DNA from: Luteimonas granuli
Lineage (GTDB): Bacteria > Pseudomonadota > Gammaproteobacteria > Xanthomonadales > Xanthomonadaceae
DNA length: 64,000 bases
Assembly: GCF_007795095.1 (NCBI RefSeq)
Contig: NZ_CP042218.1
Span: forward strand, 248,001-312,000
Direction of reading: 5' to 3'
Shown here: piece after piece, positions 34,025-42,905 of the stretch
Layout: each line of letters opens with the position of its first letter
Numbering within the stretch: position 1 is the stretch's first letter
The notes under the pieces: model-generated
Database searches by the model: none
What the model was told of the DNA's origin: nothing
What the model saw: the letters and a program-made list of their open reading frames with translations, nothing else
Made by a program: the position numbers and the translations under genes

Positions 34025-35202
34025 CAGACCACGGCGTAGTTCAGCAGCGGCTTGATGCTGCCCCACTCCTTGCAGGAGGGACACTGCCAGTGGTGGCTGC
34101 GCGCACCGAACCCGCAGCGGTTGCAGCGGTAGGCCGGGTTGCGCACCAGCAACTGGTCGGTGATGTGCCGCAGTTCGTGCAGGGTCGCGGCCTCGTTGCC
34201 GCCCTCGGCCAGGGTCAGTTCGATCAGCGCCGCCTCTCCGCGGACCGAAGGGCGGTCCTTGAGCTGCTGCGCCAGGAAACGGCGCGCCGCCGGGACGCCC
34301 TCCTCCATCTCCACCAGCCGCGTCAGCGCGAGCACCGGGGCCACGCCGCGGTAGTGCTCGCTCATCTCGGTCAGGAAGGCCCGCGCGCCCGGCGTGTCAC
34401 CCACGCGGTCGTAGGCCGAACGCAGCGACGGGAGGATCTCGGGAAGGAAGTCGGGATCGTGCCGTGCGGCGCGTTCGTAGGCGCGGATGGCCGCGACGTC
34501 GTTTCCGGCGTCGAGTTCGAGCCGCCCTTCGAGCATGCCTGCGCGCACCGAACCGGAATCGGCGGCGTACGCCCGCGCCACGGCCTGGCGCGCGCCGTCG
34601 CGGTCCCCGGAAGCGCGCAGGCGCTCGGCCAGTTCGCATTCGAACTGGCCGACCAGCTTGCCCATGGGCTCGCCGGTGACCTGCTCGTAGCGGAGTGCGT
34701 TCTCGATCGCCCTGGGCCAGTCGCGTTCGGCCTGGTAGATGCCGATCAGGTGCTTCAGCGCCTGCGGCGCACGCTGGTCGAGGGCGGCCAGTTCGGTGAA
34801 CACCGTCTCGGCGCGGTCGAGCAGGCCCGAGCGCATGTAGTCCTCGCCCAGCGCCAGCAGCGCCTGCACCTTCTGCTGGTCGCTGAGGTCGGGGCGCTGC
34901 ACCAGGCCCTGGTGGAGGCGGATGGCGCGATCGACCTCGCCGCGGCGACGGAACAGGTGGCCCAGCGCGATCTGGGTTTCGAAGGTGTCCTTGTCGAGCT
35001 CGGCGATATGCAGGAACAGCTCGATGGCCTTGTCCGGCTGCTCACTGAGCAGGTAGTTGAGGCCGCGGAAATAGGTGGTCGACAGCTTGCTGACCTGGCT
35101 GTCGCTATGGCGCTCGCCGCCGCGGCGGCCGATGACCCAACCGCTGAGCGCCGCGATCGGCAGCAGCAGGAAGAACCAGAACCACTCGGTGACAAAAGCC
35201 AT
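34024..35202 (-). CDS. lapB: Lipopolysaccharide assembly protein LapB (YciM)
   Basis: An inner-membrane anchored regulator that with FtsH controls LpxC and so LPS synthesis. It has 392 residues: one N-terminal helix (WFWFFLLLPIAALSGWVIG), about nine TPR repeats (TTYFRGLNYLLSEQPDKAIE begins them), and a C-terminal rubredoxin-type zinc site (CNRCGF ... CPSCKEWGS). The start MAFVTEWF at 35202 matches the family; a GTG or ATG further up gives an atypical extension. It lies directly after lapA and before the sugar-phosphate transferase. Confidence 0.95.
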   Translation of the reverse strand: MAFVTEWFWFFLLLPIAALSGWVIGRRGGERHSDSQVSKLSTTYFRGLNYLLSEQPDKAIELFLHIAELDKDTFETQIALGHLFRRRGEVDRAIRLHQGLVQRPDLSDQQKVQALLALGEDYMRSGLLDRAETVFTELAALDQRAPQALKHLIGIYQAERDWPRAIENALRYEQVTGEPMGKLVGQFECELAERLRASGDRDGARQAVARAYAADSGSVRAGMLEGRLELDAGNDVAAIRAYERAARHDPDFLPEILPSLRSAYDRVGDTPGARAFLTEMSEHYRGVAPVLALTRLVEMEEGVPAARRFLAQQLKDRPSVRGEAALIELTLAEGGNEAATLHELRHITDQLLVRNPAYRCNRCGFGARSHHWQCPSCKEWGSIKPLLNYAVV

Positions 35203-35203
35203 T

Positions 35204-35458
35204 TCAGTTCGCGTCCGTTGCATGGGAGCGGTCGGCGCCCGTGCGCCGGCGGTGGCGCAGCGGCAGGACCACGGAGACCATGATCGCCAGGCCGCCCGCG
35301 ATGGCGCCGGACAGCAGGGTGGCCAGCAGGGCCACGCCGAGCGTGGGCCGGAACACCGCCAGACCGAGGTCGACCTCCACCACCTGGGGATTCAGCGCGC
35401 CAAGTGCCACGCCCGCAACGAGGCACAGCAGGGCGACGAGGATGCGGATCGGGCGCAT
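35204..35458 (-). CDS. lapA: LapA-domain small membrane protein
   Basis: An 84-residue protein with two membrane helices (ILVALLCLVAGVALGAL and VALLATLLSGAIAGGLAI) and a basic cytoplasmic tail, matching DUF1049/LapA. It works beside LapB in LPS assembly. The gene ends two bases before the lapB start and lies between ihfB and lapB, the conserved order. Confidence 0.9.
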   Translation of the reverse strand: MRPIRILVALLCLVAGVALGALNPQVVEVDLGLAVFRPTLGVALLATLLSGAIAGGLAIMVSVVLPLRHRRRTGADRSHATDAN

Positions 35459-35504
35459 GGGCGGCCAGCATAGCCGAGCGCCTGCCCCGCAGTCAGCAAC
35501 GACT

Positions 35505-35807
35505 TCAGTCGTCGGCGGGCAGCGGCATCACGTCGCAGACGCGTTCGCGCAATTCCTTGCCCGGCTTGAAATGGGGAACGTGCTTGCCCGGCAGTGCGAC
35601 AGCCTCGCCGGTCTTGGGATTGCGGCCCGTGCGCGGCGGACGGTAGTGCAGCGAGAAGCTGCCGAAGCCGCGGACCTCGATGCGCTCGCCGTTGGCCAGC
35701 GCGCCACCCATCATCTCCAGGAGGGACTTCACCGCAAGGTCGACGTCGTCGGCCTTCAGGTGGCCCTGGCGCTGGGCGAGGATCTCGATGAGTTCGGACT
35801 TGGTCAT
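35505..35807 (-). CDS. ihfB: Integration host factor subunit beta
   Basis: A DNA-bending protein that pairs with IhfA. It has 100 residues, with the DNABII signature [20 protein letters not shown] and the arm Pro that intercalates in DNA. It starts [11 protein letters not shown], typical of HimD. It lies between rpsA and lapA as in most gammaproteobacteria. Confidence 0.97.
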   Translation of the reverse strand: MTKSELIEILAQRQGHLKADDVDLAVKSLLEMMGGALANGERIEVRGFGSFSLHYRPPRTGRNPKTGEAVALPGKHVPHFKPGKELRERVCDVMPLPADD

Positions 35808-35836
35808 GTGCCCCCTGGCGCCCCCTTGAACAGGCC

Positions 35837-35863
35837 GGCGGCCCGGCTCCCAGCCGGGCCGCC
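35837..35863 (-). terminator. Strong G/C hairpin between rpsA and ihfB
   Basis: A perfect 12-bp stem GGCGGCCCGGCT / AGCCGGGCCGCC with a 3-base loop just after the rpsA stop. There is no U run, so it may be a partial terminator or an RNA-stability element controlling ihfB readthrough. Confidence 0.55.
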
Positions 35864-35879
35864 GCCGGATACTGCGGTC

Positions 35880-37568
35880 TTACTCGGACTTGCTGTCCAG
35901 CTGTTCGCGCAGCAGCGCACCCAGCTTGGTGGTGCCGCTGGAGGCATCGGCCGAAGCACGGTTGTACTCGGCCAGGGTCTCGGCCACCTCGGCCTCGTCC
36001 TTCGCCTTGATCGACAGCTGCAGGGTGCGGCCCTTGCGGTCCATGCCCGTGAACTTGGCCTCGATCGAGTCGCCGACCTTCAGGTGCTGGGTGGCGTCGT
36101 CGACGCGCTCGTCGGCGATGTCGCGGGCCATGACATAGCCCTCGACGCCGTCGGCAAGCTCGATCACCGCGCCCTTGGCATCGACTTCCTTCACCGTGCC
36201 GGTGACCTTCGAGCCGCGCGGGTTGGCGGCCATGAACTGGCCGAAGGGATCCTGTTCCAGCTGCTTGACGCCCAGGCTGATGCGCTCGCGCTCCGGATCC
36301 ACCGCCAGCACCACGGCCTGCAGGGTGTCGCCCTTCTTCAGTTCGCGGGCCACGTCCTCGCCGCTGGTGTTCCAGCTCATGTCGGACAGGTGGATCAGGC
36401 CGTCGATGCCGCCGTCCAGGCCGATGAAGATGCCAAAGTCGGTGATCGACTTGATCTGCCCCTCGACCTTGTCGCCCTTCTTGTGGATGGCCGCGAAGGT
36501 CTCCCACGGATTGGACGTGACCTGCTTGATGCCGAGCGAGATGCGGCGGCGCTCTTCGTCCACGTCGAGCACCATGACCTCGATCTCGTCGCCGACCTGC
36601 ACGACCTTCTGCGGGTTGACGTTCTTGTTGGTCCAGTCCATCTCGGACACGTGCACCAGGCCTTCGACGCCCGGCTCGATCTCGACGAACGCGCCGTAGT
36701 CGGTGACGTTGGAGACCTTGCCGAACACGCGGGTGTTGGACGGGTAGCGGCGCGAGATGTTGTCCCACGGATCCTCGCCCAGCTGCTTCAGGCCGAGGCT
36801 GACGCGGTTGCGCTCGCGGTCGTACTTGAGCACGCGGACGTCGAGCTCCTGGCCCACTTCCACCACCTCGGACGGATGGCGCACGCGCTTCCAGGCCATG
36901 TCGGTGATGTGCAGCAGACCGTCGATGCCGCCGAGGTCCACGAACGCACCGTAGTCGGTGAGGTTCTTGACCACGCCCTTGAGCACCGCGCCCTCGACCA
37001 GCTTCTCCATCAGCTGCTCGCGCTCTTCCGAGTGCTCGCTCTCGACCACCGCGCGGCGGGAGACGACCACGTTGTTGCGCTTGCGGTCCAGCTTGATGAG
37101 CTTGAATTCCAGCTCCTTGCCTTCCAGGTACACCGGGTCGCGCACCGGGCGCACGTCGACCAGCGAGCCCGGCAGGAAGGCGCGGACGTCCTTGATGTCG
37201 ACGGTGAAACCGCCCTTGACCTTGCCGCTGATGCGACCGGTGACGGTCTCGTTCTTCTCGAGGGCTTCCTCGAGTTCGTCCCACACCATGGCGCGCTTGG
37301 CCTTCTCGCGCGACAGCACGGTCTCGCCGAAGCCGTTCTCGAGCGAGTCGAGCGCGACCTTGACGACGTCGCCCTCGGCGACGTCGATCTCGCCGGCGTC
37401 GTTACGGAACTGTTCGATGGGCACGATGCCCTCGGACTTGAGGCCGGCGTTGATGACGACCACGTCGGTGCGCACCTGGACCACGGTGCCGGTGACGATC
37501 GCGCCGGGCTTGAGCTTGGCGAGGTCGGCCTGGCTCTGTTCGAACAGTTCTGCGAATGATTCGGTCAT
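35880..37568 (-). CDS. rpsA: 30S ribosomal protein S1
   Basis: Recruits mRNA to the 30S subunit. It has 562 residues with six S1 (OB-fold) repeats; repeats 3-6 carry the RNA-binding form (for example [20 protein letters not shown] and [20 protein letters not shown]). The N-terminus [12 protein letters not shown] binds S2. It is downstream of cmk by 161 bases and upstream of ihfB, the universal order. Length and motifs are normal. Confidence 0.98.
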   Translation of the reverse strand: MTESFAELFEQSQADLAKLKPGAIVTGTVVQVRTDVVVINAGLKSEGIVPIEQFRNDAGEIDVAEGDVVKVALDSLENGFGETVLSREKAKRAMVWDELEEALEKNETVTGRISGKVKGGFTVDIKDVRAFLPGSLVDVRPVRDPVYLEGKELEFKLIKLDRKRNNVVVSRRAVVESEHSEEREQLMEKLVEGAVLKGVVKNLTDYGAFVDLGGIDGLLHITDMAWKRVRHPSEVVEVGQELDVRVLKYDRERNRVSLGLKQLGEDPWDNISRRYPSNTRVFGKVSNVTDYGAFVEIEPGVEGLVHVSEMDWTNKNVNPQKVVQVGDEIEVMVLDVDEERRRISLGIKQVTSNPWETFAAIHKKGDKVEGQIKSITDFGIFIGLDGGIDGLIHLSDMSWNTSGEDVARELKKGDTLQAVVLAVDPERERISLGVKQLEQDPFGQFMAANPRGSKVTGTVKEVDAKGAVIELADGVEGYVMARDIADERVDDATQHLKVGDSIEAKFTGMDRKGRTLQLSIKAKDEAEVAETLAEYNRASADASSGTTKLGALLREQLDSKSE

Positions 37569-37729
37569 GTGAAGTTACTCGGTTGATGAAACAGACCGGG
37601 CCGCGCGGCGCGCGGGGGATCCGGTCCACCCGTTGTCGGCGTGCGCGGGATTGCGCCTTGCCGTGAGTGCTGGCTGGAAAGGAAGAATCCGCGCGGCTTG
37701 CGCCACGCGGGGCCATCTGCTGCCGGGCC

Positions 37730-38413
37730 TCAGGCCGCGCGGCCGGGCACCAGGGCCAGGACGCGCGCGACCACGTCGTCGATGCCCTGGCCGGTGGTGT
37801 CGATGCGGACGGCCTCGTCGGCCGGCCGCAGGGGCGCCACCGCGCGGCTGGCGTCGCGCGCGTCGCGGGCGAGAATCTCCCGCAGCAGACCGGCCAATGT
37901 AACGGAAACTCCCTTGTCCCTCAACTGTTTATAGCGCCTCTCCGCGCGCTCCTCGGCGCTTGCGGTGAGGAAGACCTTCGTCTCCGCGTCCGGAAAGATC
38001 ACCGTCCCCATGTCGCGGCCATCGGCCACCAGGCCCGGAGCCCGCCGGAAGGCCCGCTGGCGATCCTTCAGCGCCGCGCGCACCTCCGGAATGGCCGCAA
38101 TGGCCGAAGCGGCGGCGCCGGCGGTCTCGGTGCGCAGTTCGTCGGTGGCATCATGGCCATTGACCAGCACCCGCGGCTCGCCGTCATCGTCGTCGCGGAA
38201 GCCGATCCCGGTGTCGAAGGCGCAGCGCACCAGGGCACCGGCGTCGTCGAGGTCGATGCCGGCCCAGCCCGCGGCCACGCCCACCGCGCGGTACAGGGCT
38301 CCGGAGTCCAGGTAATGCCAGCCCAGGTGGCGCGCCACCGCGCGGCTGATGGTTCCCTTGCCAGAGCCGGAGGGGCCGTCGATGGTCAATACGGGGATGG
38401 CGGCTTCGGTCAT
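37730..38413 (-). CDS. cmk: Cytidylate kinase
   Basis: Phosphorylates CMP and dCMP with ATP. It has 227 residues: P-loop GPSGSGKGT (residues 13-21), then [14 protein letters not shown], and the CMP-binding insert with [20 protein letters not shown]. It is first of cmk-rpsA-ihfB and divergent from the L36 gene across a 131-base gap. Confidence 0.97.
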   Translation of the reverse strand: MTEAAIPVLTIDGPSGSGKGTISRAVARHLGWHYLDSGALYRAVGVAAGWAGIDLDDAGALVRCAFDTGIGFRDDDDGEPRVLVNGHDATDELRTETAGAAASAIAAIPEVRAALKDRQRAFRRAPGLVADGRDMGTVIFPDAETKVFLTASAEERAERRYKQLRDKGVSVTLAGLLREILARDARDASRAVAPLRPADEAVRIDTTGQGIDDVVARVLALVPGRAA

Positions 38414-38475
38414 GGCGGGCTCCGCGGCGGGGCGTGCATTCTAGCCCGCCGCCGCCCGCAGGCCCATGCAAACAC

Positions 38476-38505
38476 TTGATCCGGAGAGGATTCGCCCGCT
38501 AGAAT
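38476..38505 (+). promoter_or_regulatory. Sigma-70 promoter of the alternative L36 gene
   Basis: TTGATC (38476-38481), an 18-base spacer and TAGAAT (38500-38505) lie 39 bases before the ATG. This is one of the best promoter matches in the window. Confidence 0.65.
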
Positions 38506-38544
38506 TGCCGGCTTGTTTGCCCCAACCCTTTCTCGAGGTCTGTC

Positions 38545-38670
38545 ATGAAGGTCCTGTCCTCCCTGAAGTCGGCGAAGGCCCGTCACCGCGACTGCAAGGT
38601 CGTCCGTCGCCGTGGCAAGGTCTTCGTGATCTGCAAGTCCAACCCGCGCTTCAAGGCGCGCCAGCGCTGA
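38545..38670 (+). CDS. rpmJ: 50S ribosomal protein L36, type B (YkgO-like)
   Basis: A 41-residue basic protein beginning [20 protein letters not shown] and ending [10 protein letters not shown]. It lacks the four-ligand CCCH zinc ribbon of classical L36 (only two Cys remain), the hallmark of the zinc-independent type B form. It is monocistronic, with its own promoter and a following hairpin. Confidence 0.92.
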   Translation: MKVLSSLKSAKARHRDCKVVRRRGKVFVICKSNPRFKARQR

Positions 38671-38739
38671 GTCCGGCAGCCCGGAAGGTTGCGCGTGCGA
38701 CGCACGCGGCAGCCCCCGGGGAACCGCCGCGAAGCCGTC

Positions 38740-38765
38740 GGAAGGCCGCAGCGATGCGGCCTTCC
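38740..38765 (+). terminator. Hairpin terminator after the L36 gene
   Basis: A perfect 11-bp stem GGAAGGCCGCA / TGCGGCCTTCC with a GCGA loop about 70 bases after the L36 stop. There is no clear U run; it probably ends or protects the small mRNA. Confidence 0.55.
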
Positions 38766-38890
38766 GCGTTCCGGCGTCCGGCCGCCACCGCGTGACGGCG
38801 CACCCGGTTCCGCGCGCCTCGCGCGCCGCTGCGGGCGCGATCTGTTAAAACGCTGCGGCTGCACCCCTGCAGCGACCCGGGGAGACCACG

Positions 38891-39217
38891 ATGCGTCCGT
38901 TCCTTGCACTGACCGCCGCCGCCCTGCTCGCCGCCGCGGGAGGCACCAGCGCCGATACGCTGCTCATCGACCGCGTCCAGCAGGAGGCGGGCATGGCGAT
39001 GCCCGCGCGCGGCCTGTCCATGTCCGAGGTCGAGGCCCGCTTCGGCGCCCCCTCCGAGCGCCTGGATCCGCGCGGCGGCCAGAAGCGCCAGTGGCCGACC
39101 ATCCACCGCTGGGTCTATCCCGCGTTCACCGTCTACTTCGAGAACAGCCGCGTGATCGACGCGGTCGCCCACCAGGCCTCGCCGGGCGAGACCGGCCCGA
39201 AGCCGCCGATCCGCTGA
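38891..39217 (+). CDS. Small secreted protein of unknown function
   Basis: A 108-residue protein with a signal peptide (cleavage near GTSA-DT, residue ~21) and a short mature part containing GLSMSEVEARFGAPSERLD, PTIHRWVYPAFTVYFENSRV and VIDAVAH. The 'M..V...FG.P' then 'W.Y....VYFE...V' pattern resembles the BamE/SmpA fold, in which a helix is followed by a strand pair, but I would not assign a function. It ends five bases before aguA, so it could be cotranscribed with the agmatine genes. It has no lipobox, so it is likely periplasmic. Confidence 0.75.
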   Translation: MRPFLALTAAALLAAAGGTSADTLLIDRVQQEAGMAMPARGLSMSEVEARFGAPSERLDPRGGQKRQWPTIHRWVYPAFTVYFENSRVIDAVAHQASPGETGPKPPIR

Positions 39218-39222
39218 GAACG

Positions 39223-40254
39223 ATGACCCTGCAGAACCTGCGATTCCCCGCGGAGTGGGAACCACAGTCCGCGATCCTGCTGGCGTGGCCGCACGCCGGC
39301 ACCGACTGGGCGGAGCGCCTGGACGAGGTCGAAGAGACCTACATCGCCCACGTCGCGGCCATCACCCGCTTCCAGCGCGTGCTCGTCTGCGTCGCCGACG
39401 ACGACGTCGAGGCCTACGCGCGCGCGCGCCTGGCCTCGAACCGGATCGACATGGCGCGGGTCGGCTTCATCACCCTGCCCTACGACGACACCTGGCTGCG
39501 CGACACCGGCCCGATCACGCTGGCCGGGGACGGCGGCTTCGAACTGCTGGACTTCCGGTTCACCGGCTGGGGAGGGAAGTTCGAAGCCGGCGAGGACGAC
39601 CTGCTGGTCCAGCGCCTGCATGACGCTGGAACTTTCCTCAAGAGTTCATTGCAATCCATTGATTTTGCGCTGGAAGGCGGTGCCATCGAAACCGATGGCC
39701 AGGGCAGCCTGCTGACCACCTGGCGCTGCCTTCGCGAACGCCACCCGGGCGTTGCCCGGGAGGAGCTCGACCGGCGGCTGCGCGGCTGGCTGCTCCAGGA
39801 CCGCGTGCTGTGGCTGGAGCACGGCTACCTGCAGGGCGACGATACCGACGCCCACGTCGACACCCTCGCCCGCTTCGCTCCCGGGGACGCCATCGTCTTC
39901 CAGGCCTGCGACGACCCGGCCGACCCGCACCACGCCGAACTGGCGGCGATGGCGGCCGAGATCGCGGCGCTCCGCACGACGGATGGCCGGCCCTACCGGC
40001 TGTTCCCCCTGCCCTGGCCGGAGCCGATCCTCGATGGAGGCCGTCGGCTGGCCGCGAGCTACGCCAACTATCTCGTCATCAACCATGCGGTGCTGATGCC
40101 CTCCTACGACGATCCGGCCGACGACGCGGCCGCCGCCGTGCTGGCCGAAGCCCATCCGGGCCGCGAGATCGTTCAGGTGCCCTGCCGCGCGCTGATCTGG
40201 CAGAACGGCAGCCTGCACTGCATCTCCATGCAGCTGCCCGAAGGGCTCATCTGA
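39223..40254 (+). CDS. aguA: Agmatine deiminase
   Basis: Converts agmatine to N-carbamoylputrescine and ammonia. It has 343 residues in the peptidylarginine-deiminase fold. Motifs are DDTWLRDTGPI (Asp/Arg), ALEGGAIETDGQG, GDDTDAHVDTLARF with the catalytic His/Asp, and the nucleophile in NGSLHCISMQLPEG (Cys333). It is followed by aguB, the next enzyme, so the pair makes putrescine from arginine-derived agmatine. The ATG at 39223 lies five bases after the upstream gene. Confidence 0.96.
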   Translation: MTLQNLRFPAEWEPQSAILLAWPHAGTDWAERLDEVEETYIAHVAAITRFQRVLVCVADDDVEAYARARLASNRIDMARVGFITLPYDDTWLRDTGPITLAGDGGFELLDFRFTGWGGKFEAGEDDLLVQRLHDAGTFLKSSLQSIDFALEGGAIETDGQGSLLTTWRCLRERHPGVAREELDRRLRGWLLQDRVLWLEHGYLQGDDTDAHVDTLARFAPGDAIVFQACDDPADPHHAELAAMAAEIAALRTTDGRPYRLFPLPWPEPILDGGRRLAASYANYLVINHAVLMPSYDDPADDAAAAVLAEAHPGREIVQVPCRALIWQNGSLHCISMQLPEGLI

Positions 40255-40317
40255 AGGACAGCGCGAGCGGCCTACAATGGCCGGCTCACTTGCATCGCCG
40301 CCACAGGGGGCCCTGCC

Positions 40318-41202
40318 ATGACCAAGAAGACCCTTCCCGTCGCGCTCGTCCAGGAGCGCAACCACGGCAGCGCCGCGGAGAACCTCGAGGTGATCGAGGC
40401 CCGCGTGGCCGAGGCCGCGCGCCAGGGCGCGAAGCTGGTCCTGCTGCAGGAGCTGCACAACGGCGCCTACTTCTGCCAGCACGAATGCGTGGACGAGTTC
40501 GACCTGGCCGAGACCATCCCCGGGCCGAGCACGGAGCGCCTGGGAGCACTGGCGAAGCAGCACGGCGTGGTCCTGGTCAGCTCGCTGTTCGAGAAGCGCG
40601 CCACGGGCCTGTACCACAACACCGCCGTGGTCTTCGACGCCGACGGCTCGACCGCCGGCAGGTACCGCAAGATGCACATCCCCGACGACCCGGGCTTCTA
40701 CGAGAAGTTCTACTTCACTCCCGGCGACCTGGGCTTCGAGCCGATCGACACCTCGGTCGGTCGCCTCGGCGTGCTGGTGTGCTGGGACCAGTGGTATCCG
40801 GAGGCGGCGCGGCTGATGGCCCTGGCCGGCGCCGAGATGCTGCTCTACCCGACCGCCATCGGCTGGGATCCGGACGACGACCAGGCCGAGAAGGACCGCC
40901 AGCGCGACGCCTGGATCCTGAGCCACCGCGGCCACGCCGTCGCCAACGGCCTGCCCGTGCTCAGCTGCAACCGCGTCGGCCACGAGCCCTCGCCCCTGGG
41001 CGCCTCGGGCATCGACTTCTGGGGCAACAGCCACGTGCTCGGGCCGCAGGGCGAGTTCCTCGCCGAAGCCGGCGGCGACGCCACCGTACTGACCTGCGAA
41101 GTCGACCTGGGCCGCAGCGAGCACGTGCGCCGGATCTGGCCGTTCCTGCGCGACCGGCGGATCGATGCCTACGGCGACCTGTTGAGGCGCTATCGCGACT
41201 GA
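40318..41202 (+). CDS. aguB: N-carbamoylputrescine amidase
   Basis: Hydrolyses N-carbamoylputrescine to putrescine, carbon dioxide and ammonia. It is a nitrilase-superfamily protein of 294 residues with the Glu-Lys-Cys triad at Glu45 (LLQELHNGAYF), Lys118 (RKMHIPDDPGF) and Cys155 (VLVCWDQWYPEAARL). It is partner to aguA 63 bases upstream. A TACAAT hexamer in the gap (around 40278) suggests some independent expression. Confidence 0.96.
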   Translation: MTKKTLPVALVQERNHGSAAENLEVIEARVAEAARQGAKLVLLQELHNGAYFCQHECVDEFDLAETIPGPSTERLGALAKQHGVVLVSSLFEKRATGLYHNTAVVFDADGSTAGRYRKMHIPDDPGFYEKFYFTPGDLGFEPIDTSVGRLGVLVCWDQWYPEAARLMALAGAEMLLYPTAIGWDPDDDQAEKDRQRDAWILSHRGHAVANGLPVLSCNRVGHEPSPLGASGIDFWGNSHVLGPQGEFLAEAGGDATVLTCEVDLGRSEHVRRIWPFLRDRRIDAYGDLLRRYRD

Positions 41203-41230
41203 GCCCAGCTGACGAACGGTCGGAACGGAT

Positions 41231-41249
41231 CGAACGGTCGTGCTATTTT
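41231..41249 (+). repeat. 19-bp repeat / probable TetR operator, left copy
   Basis: The sequence cgaacggtcgtgctatttt lies just before the TetR start. Its exact inverted copy is at 41897-41915. Just upstream (41213-41235) the word GAACGG recurs, and the core CGAACGGTCG is a near-palindrome. It probably spans both the -10 region (TATTTT) and the repressor site. Confidence 0.55.
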
Positions 41250-41255
41250 CCGACC

Positions 41256-41855
41256 ATGTCCAGTCCGACCGTCACCGCCAAGGGCGCCGCGACCCACGAA
41301 GCCATCCTCGACCGGGCGTACGAGATCGCCCGCGCCGACGGGCTGGAAGGCCTGTCGATCGCACCGCTGGCGCAGGCGGTGGGCATGTCCAAGAGCGGCG
41401 TGTTCGCCCACTTCGGTTCCCGTGAAGGCCTGCAGCTCGCGGTGCTGGAATGCGCCGCGGAGCGCTTCGGTACCGCCGTCCTGATACCCGCGCTCGCCCA
41501 GGCGCGCGGCCTTCCGCGGCTGCGCGCGATCATGCACAACTGGTTCGACCAGGTGCGAAGCGATGCCGGTGGCTGCGTGCTGCTGGGCGCCGCGATCGAA
41601 TTCGACGACCGCGAGGGCTCCGTGCGGGACCGCGTGCTGGCCAACGACCGGCGCTGGCGCGCGGAGCTGCGACGCGCGATTGAACAGGCGGTCGACGCCG
41701 GGCACCTGCGCGCCGGCGACAGTGGCCTGTACGCCTTCGAGCTGTACGCCCTTGCGCTGGCCGTGCACCACGACGCCGGCCTCTACGGCTTCGACGCCGC
41801 GCAGCGCCAGGGCCTTGCCGCCGTCGAGCGCTGGTTCTCGGCGCACGCCCCCTGA
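41256..41855 (+). CDS. TetR-family transcriptional regulator
   Basis: A 199-residue repressor. N-terminal HTH (residues ~14-60) with LSIAPLAQAVGMSKSGVFAH and FGSREGLQLAVLE; the C-terminal part has GGCVLLGAAIEFDD and an acidic/hydrophobic ligand domain of the TetR_C type. It is followed after 22 bases by an alpha/beta hydrolase. The start at 41256 lies immediately after the operator-like repeat, so autoregulation is likely. The inducer is unknown. Confidence 0.85.
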   Translation: MSSPTVTAKGAATHEAILDRAYEIARADGLEGLSIAPLAQAVGMSKSGVFAHFGSREGLQLAVLECAAERFGTAVLIPALAQARGLPRLRAIMHNWFDQVRSDAGGCVLLGAAIEFDDREGSVRDRVLANDRRWRAELRRAIEQAVDAGHLRAGDSGLYAFELYALALAVHHDAGLYGFDAAQRQGLAAVERWFSAHAP

Positions 41856-41877
41856 CCCACGACCACAGGTGCCCGCC

Positions 41878-42805
41878 ATGGCTACAACCCGGTCAAAAAA
41901 TAGCACGACCGTTCGTTTCAATGCTGGATTGACCCTGCTCCGCCTCTTGTTCCGCCTTGGCAGCATGGTCAGCCCCGAGCGGACCCTCGAACGCGCCAGC
42001 GACCTGTTCTGCACGCCACGACCCGGTTCGCGCCAGCGCGCTGTCCAGGCCCCGACCGGACAGGCGCAGGAAGACCGGCTGGAGCTCGATGGCCGGCGCA
42101 TCCACACCTATGTCTGGGGCGACCCGCGCACCCGACCCTACGTCCTGTTCGCGCATGGCTGGTCCAGCCACGGCACCCGCTTCCTGCCCTGGGTCCCACA
42201 CCTGCGCGCGGCCGGCTACGCAGTGGTGGCCTTCGATCAGCCCGCACACGGGCGCACCTGCGGCCAACGCACCAACCTGCCGGAGTTCATCGTTGCGCTG
42301 TCGCGGGTGGCGGCGGCGTTCGGGCCCGCGGCGGCGCTGGTCGGGCACTCGCTGGGGGGGCGCGGCAGCGGCGGCGGCCATGGCCCGTGGCCTGGCGGCC
42401 GAGCGAGCGGTCCTGATTGCGCCGGCGGCCGATCCGGCGGCCGCGATCGAACGCTTCGCCCGCATGGTCGGCCTGCCGCTGTGGCTGTGCGGACGGATGC
42501 TCACGAGGTTCGAGGCCAGGCTCGGCGTGTGCTTCTCGCGCATGCAGGCGCAGCACAACGCGCCGCGGATCGCGCGTCCGGCGCTGATCGTGCACGACCT
42601 GGAAGACCGCGAGGTGCCCTGGGAGGAAGGTGAGCGGTATGCACGCTTCTGGCCGGACTCGCGCCTGCTGAGCACGGTCGGGCTGGGGCACAACCGCATC
42701 GCCCAGGACGAGGCGGTGATCGCGGCGGTGTTGCGCTTCCTGCGCGGCGAAGCGGTCGGCGAACGCGTGGTGTCGACCCGGGAGCTGCCGTTCGGCATCG
42801 CCTGA
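41878..42805 (+). CDS. Alpha/beta hydrolase, apparent frameshift at 42354-42360
   Basis: With one base removed the protein is 308 residues. It has the oxyanion motif LFAHGWSSHGTRFLP, AFDQPAHGRT, the nucleophile elbow VGHSLGG, and a C-terminal catalytic Asp/His region (VHDLEDREVPWEEG, VGLGHNRI). The frame breaks in a seven-G run; six Gs give HSLGGAAAAAMARGL. The start at 41878 has AGGTG nine bases upstream. Codons 7-13 overlap the inverted 19-bp repeat at 41897, so the operator sits within the coding region if this start is right; an internal start (MVSPERT, around 41965) is the alternative. The substrate is unknown; the gene is probably controlled by the adjacent TetR protein. Confidence 0.82.
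41897..41915 (-). repeat. 19-bp repeat / probable TetR operator, right copy (inverted)
   Basis: The sequence aaaatagcacgaccgttcg is the exact reverse complement of 41231-41249. The two copies flank the TetR gene, pointing inward, 647 bases apart. It holds ACGA-CCGT-TCGT, an inverted-repeat core typical of TetR operators. Confidence 0.6.
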
Positions 42806-42822
42806 GGCCACGGCGCGGACTT

Positions 42823-42851
42823 TTGCCGCGGGGTCGGCGAGCGACTATCCT
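42823..42851 (+). promoter_or_regulatory. Sigma-70 promoter of the TraB-family gene
   Basis: TTGCCG (42823-42828), 17 bases, then TATCCT (42846-42851), 55 bases before the start of the downstream gene. Confidence 0.5.
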
Positions 42852-42905
42852 GCGCCACCGTCGTGGCGCAGCCGTGGCGATCCCGTCCCCGCGCGCAACG
42901 AACAG

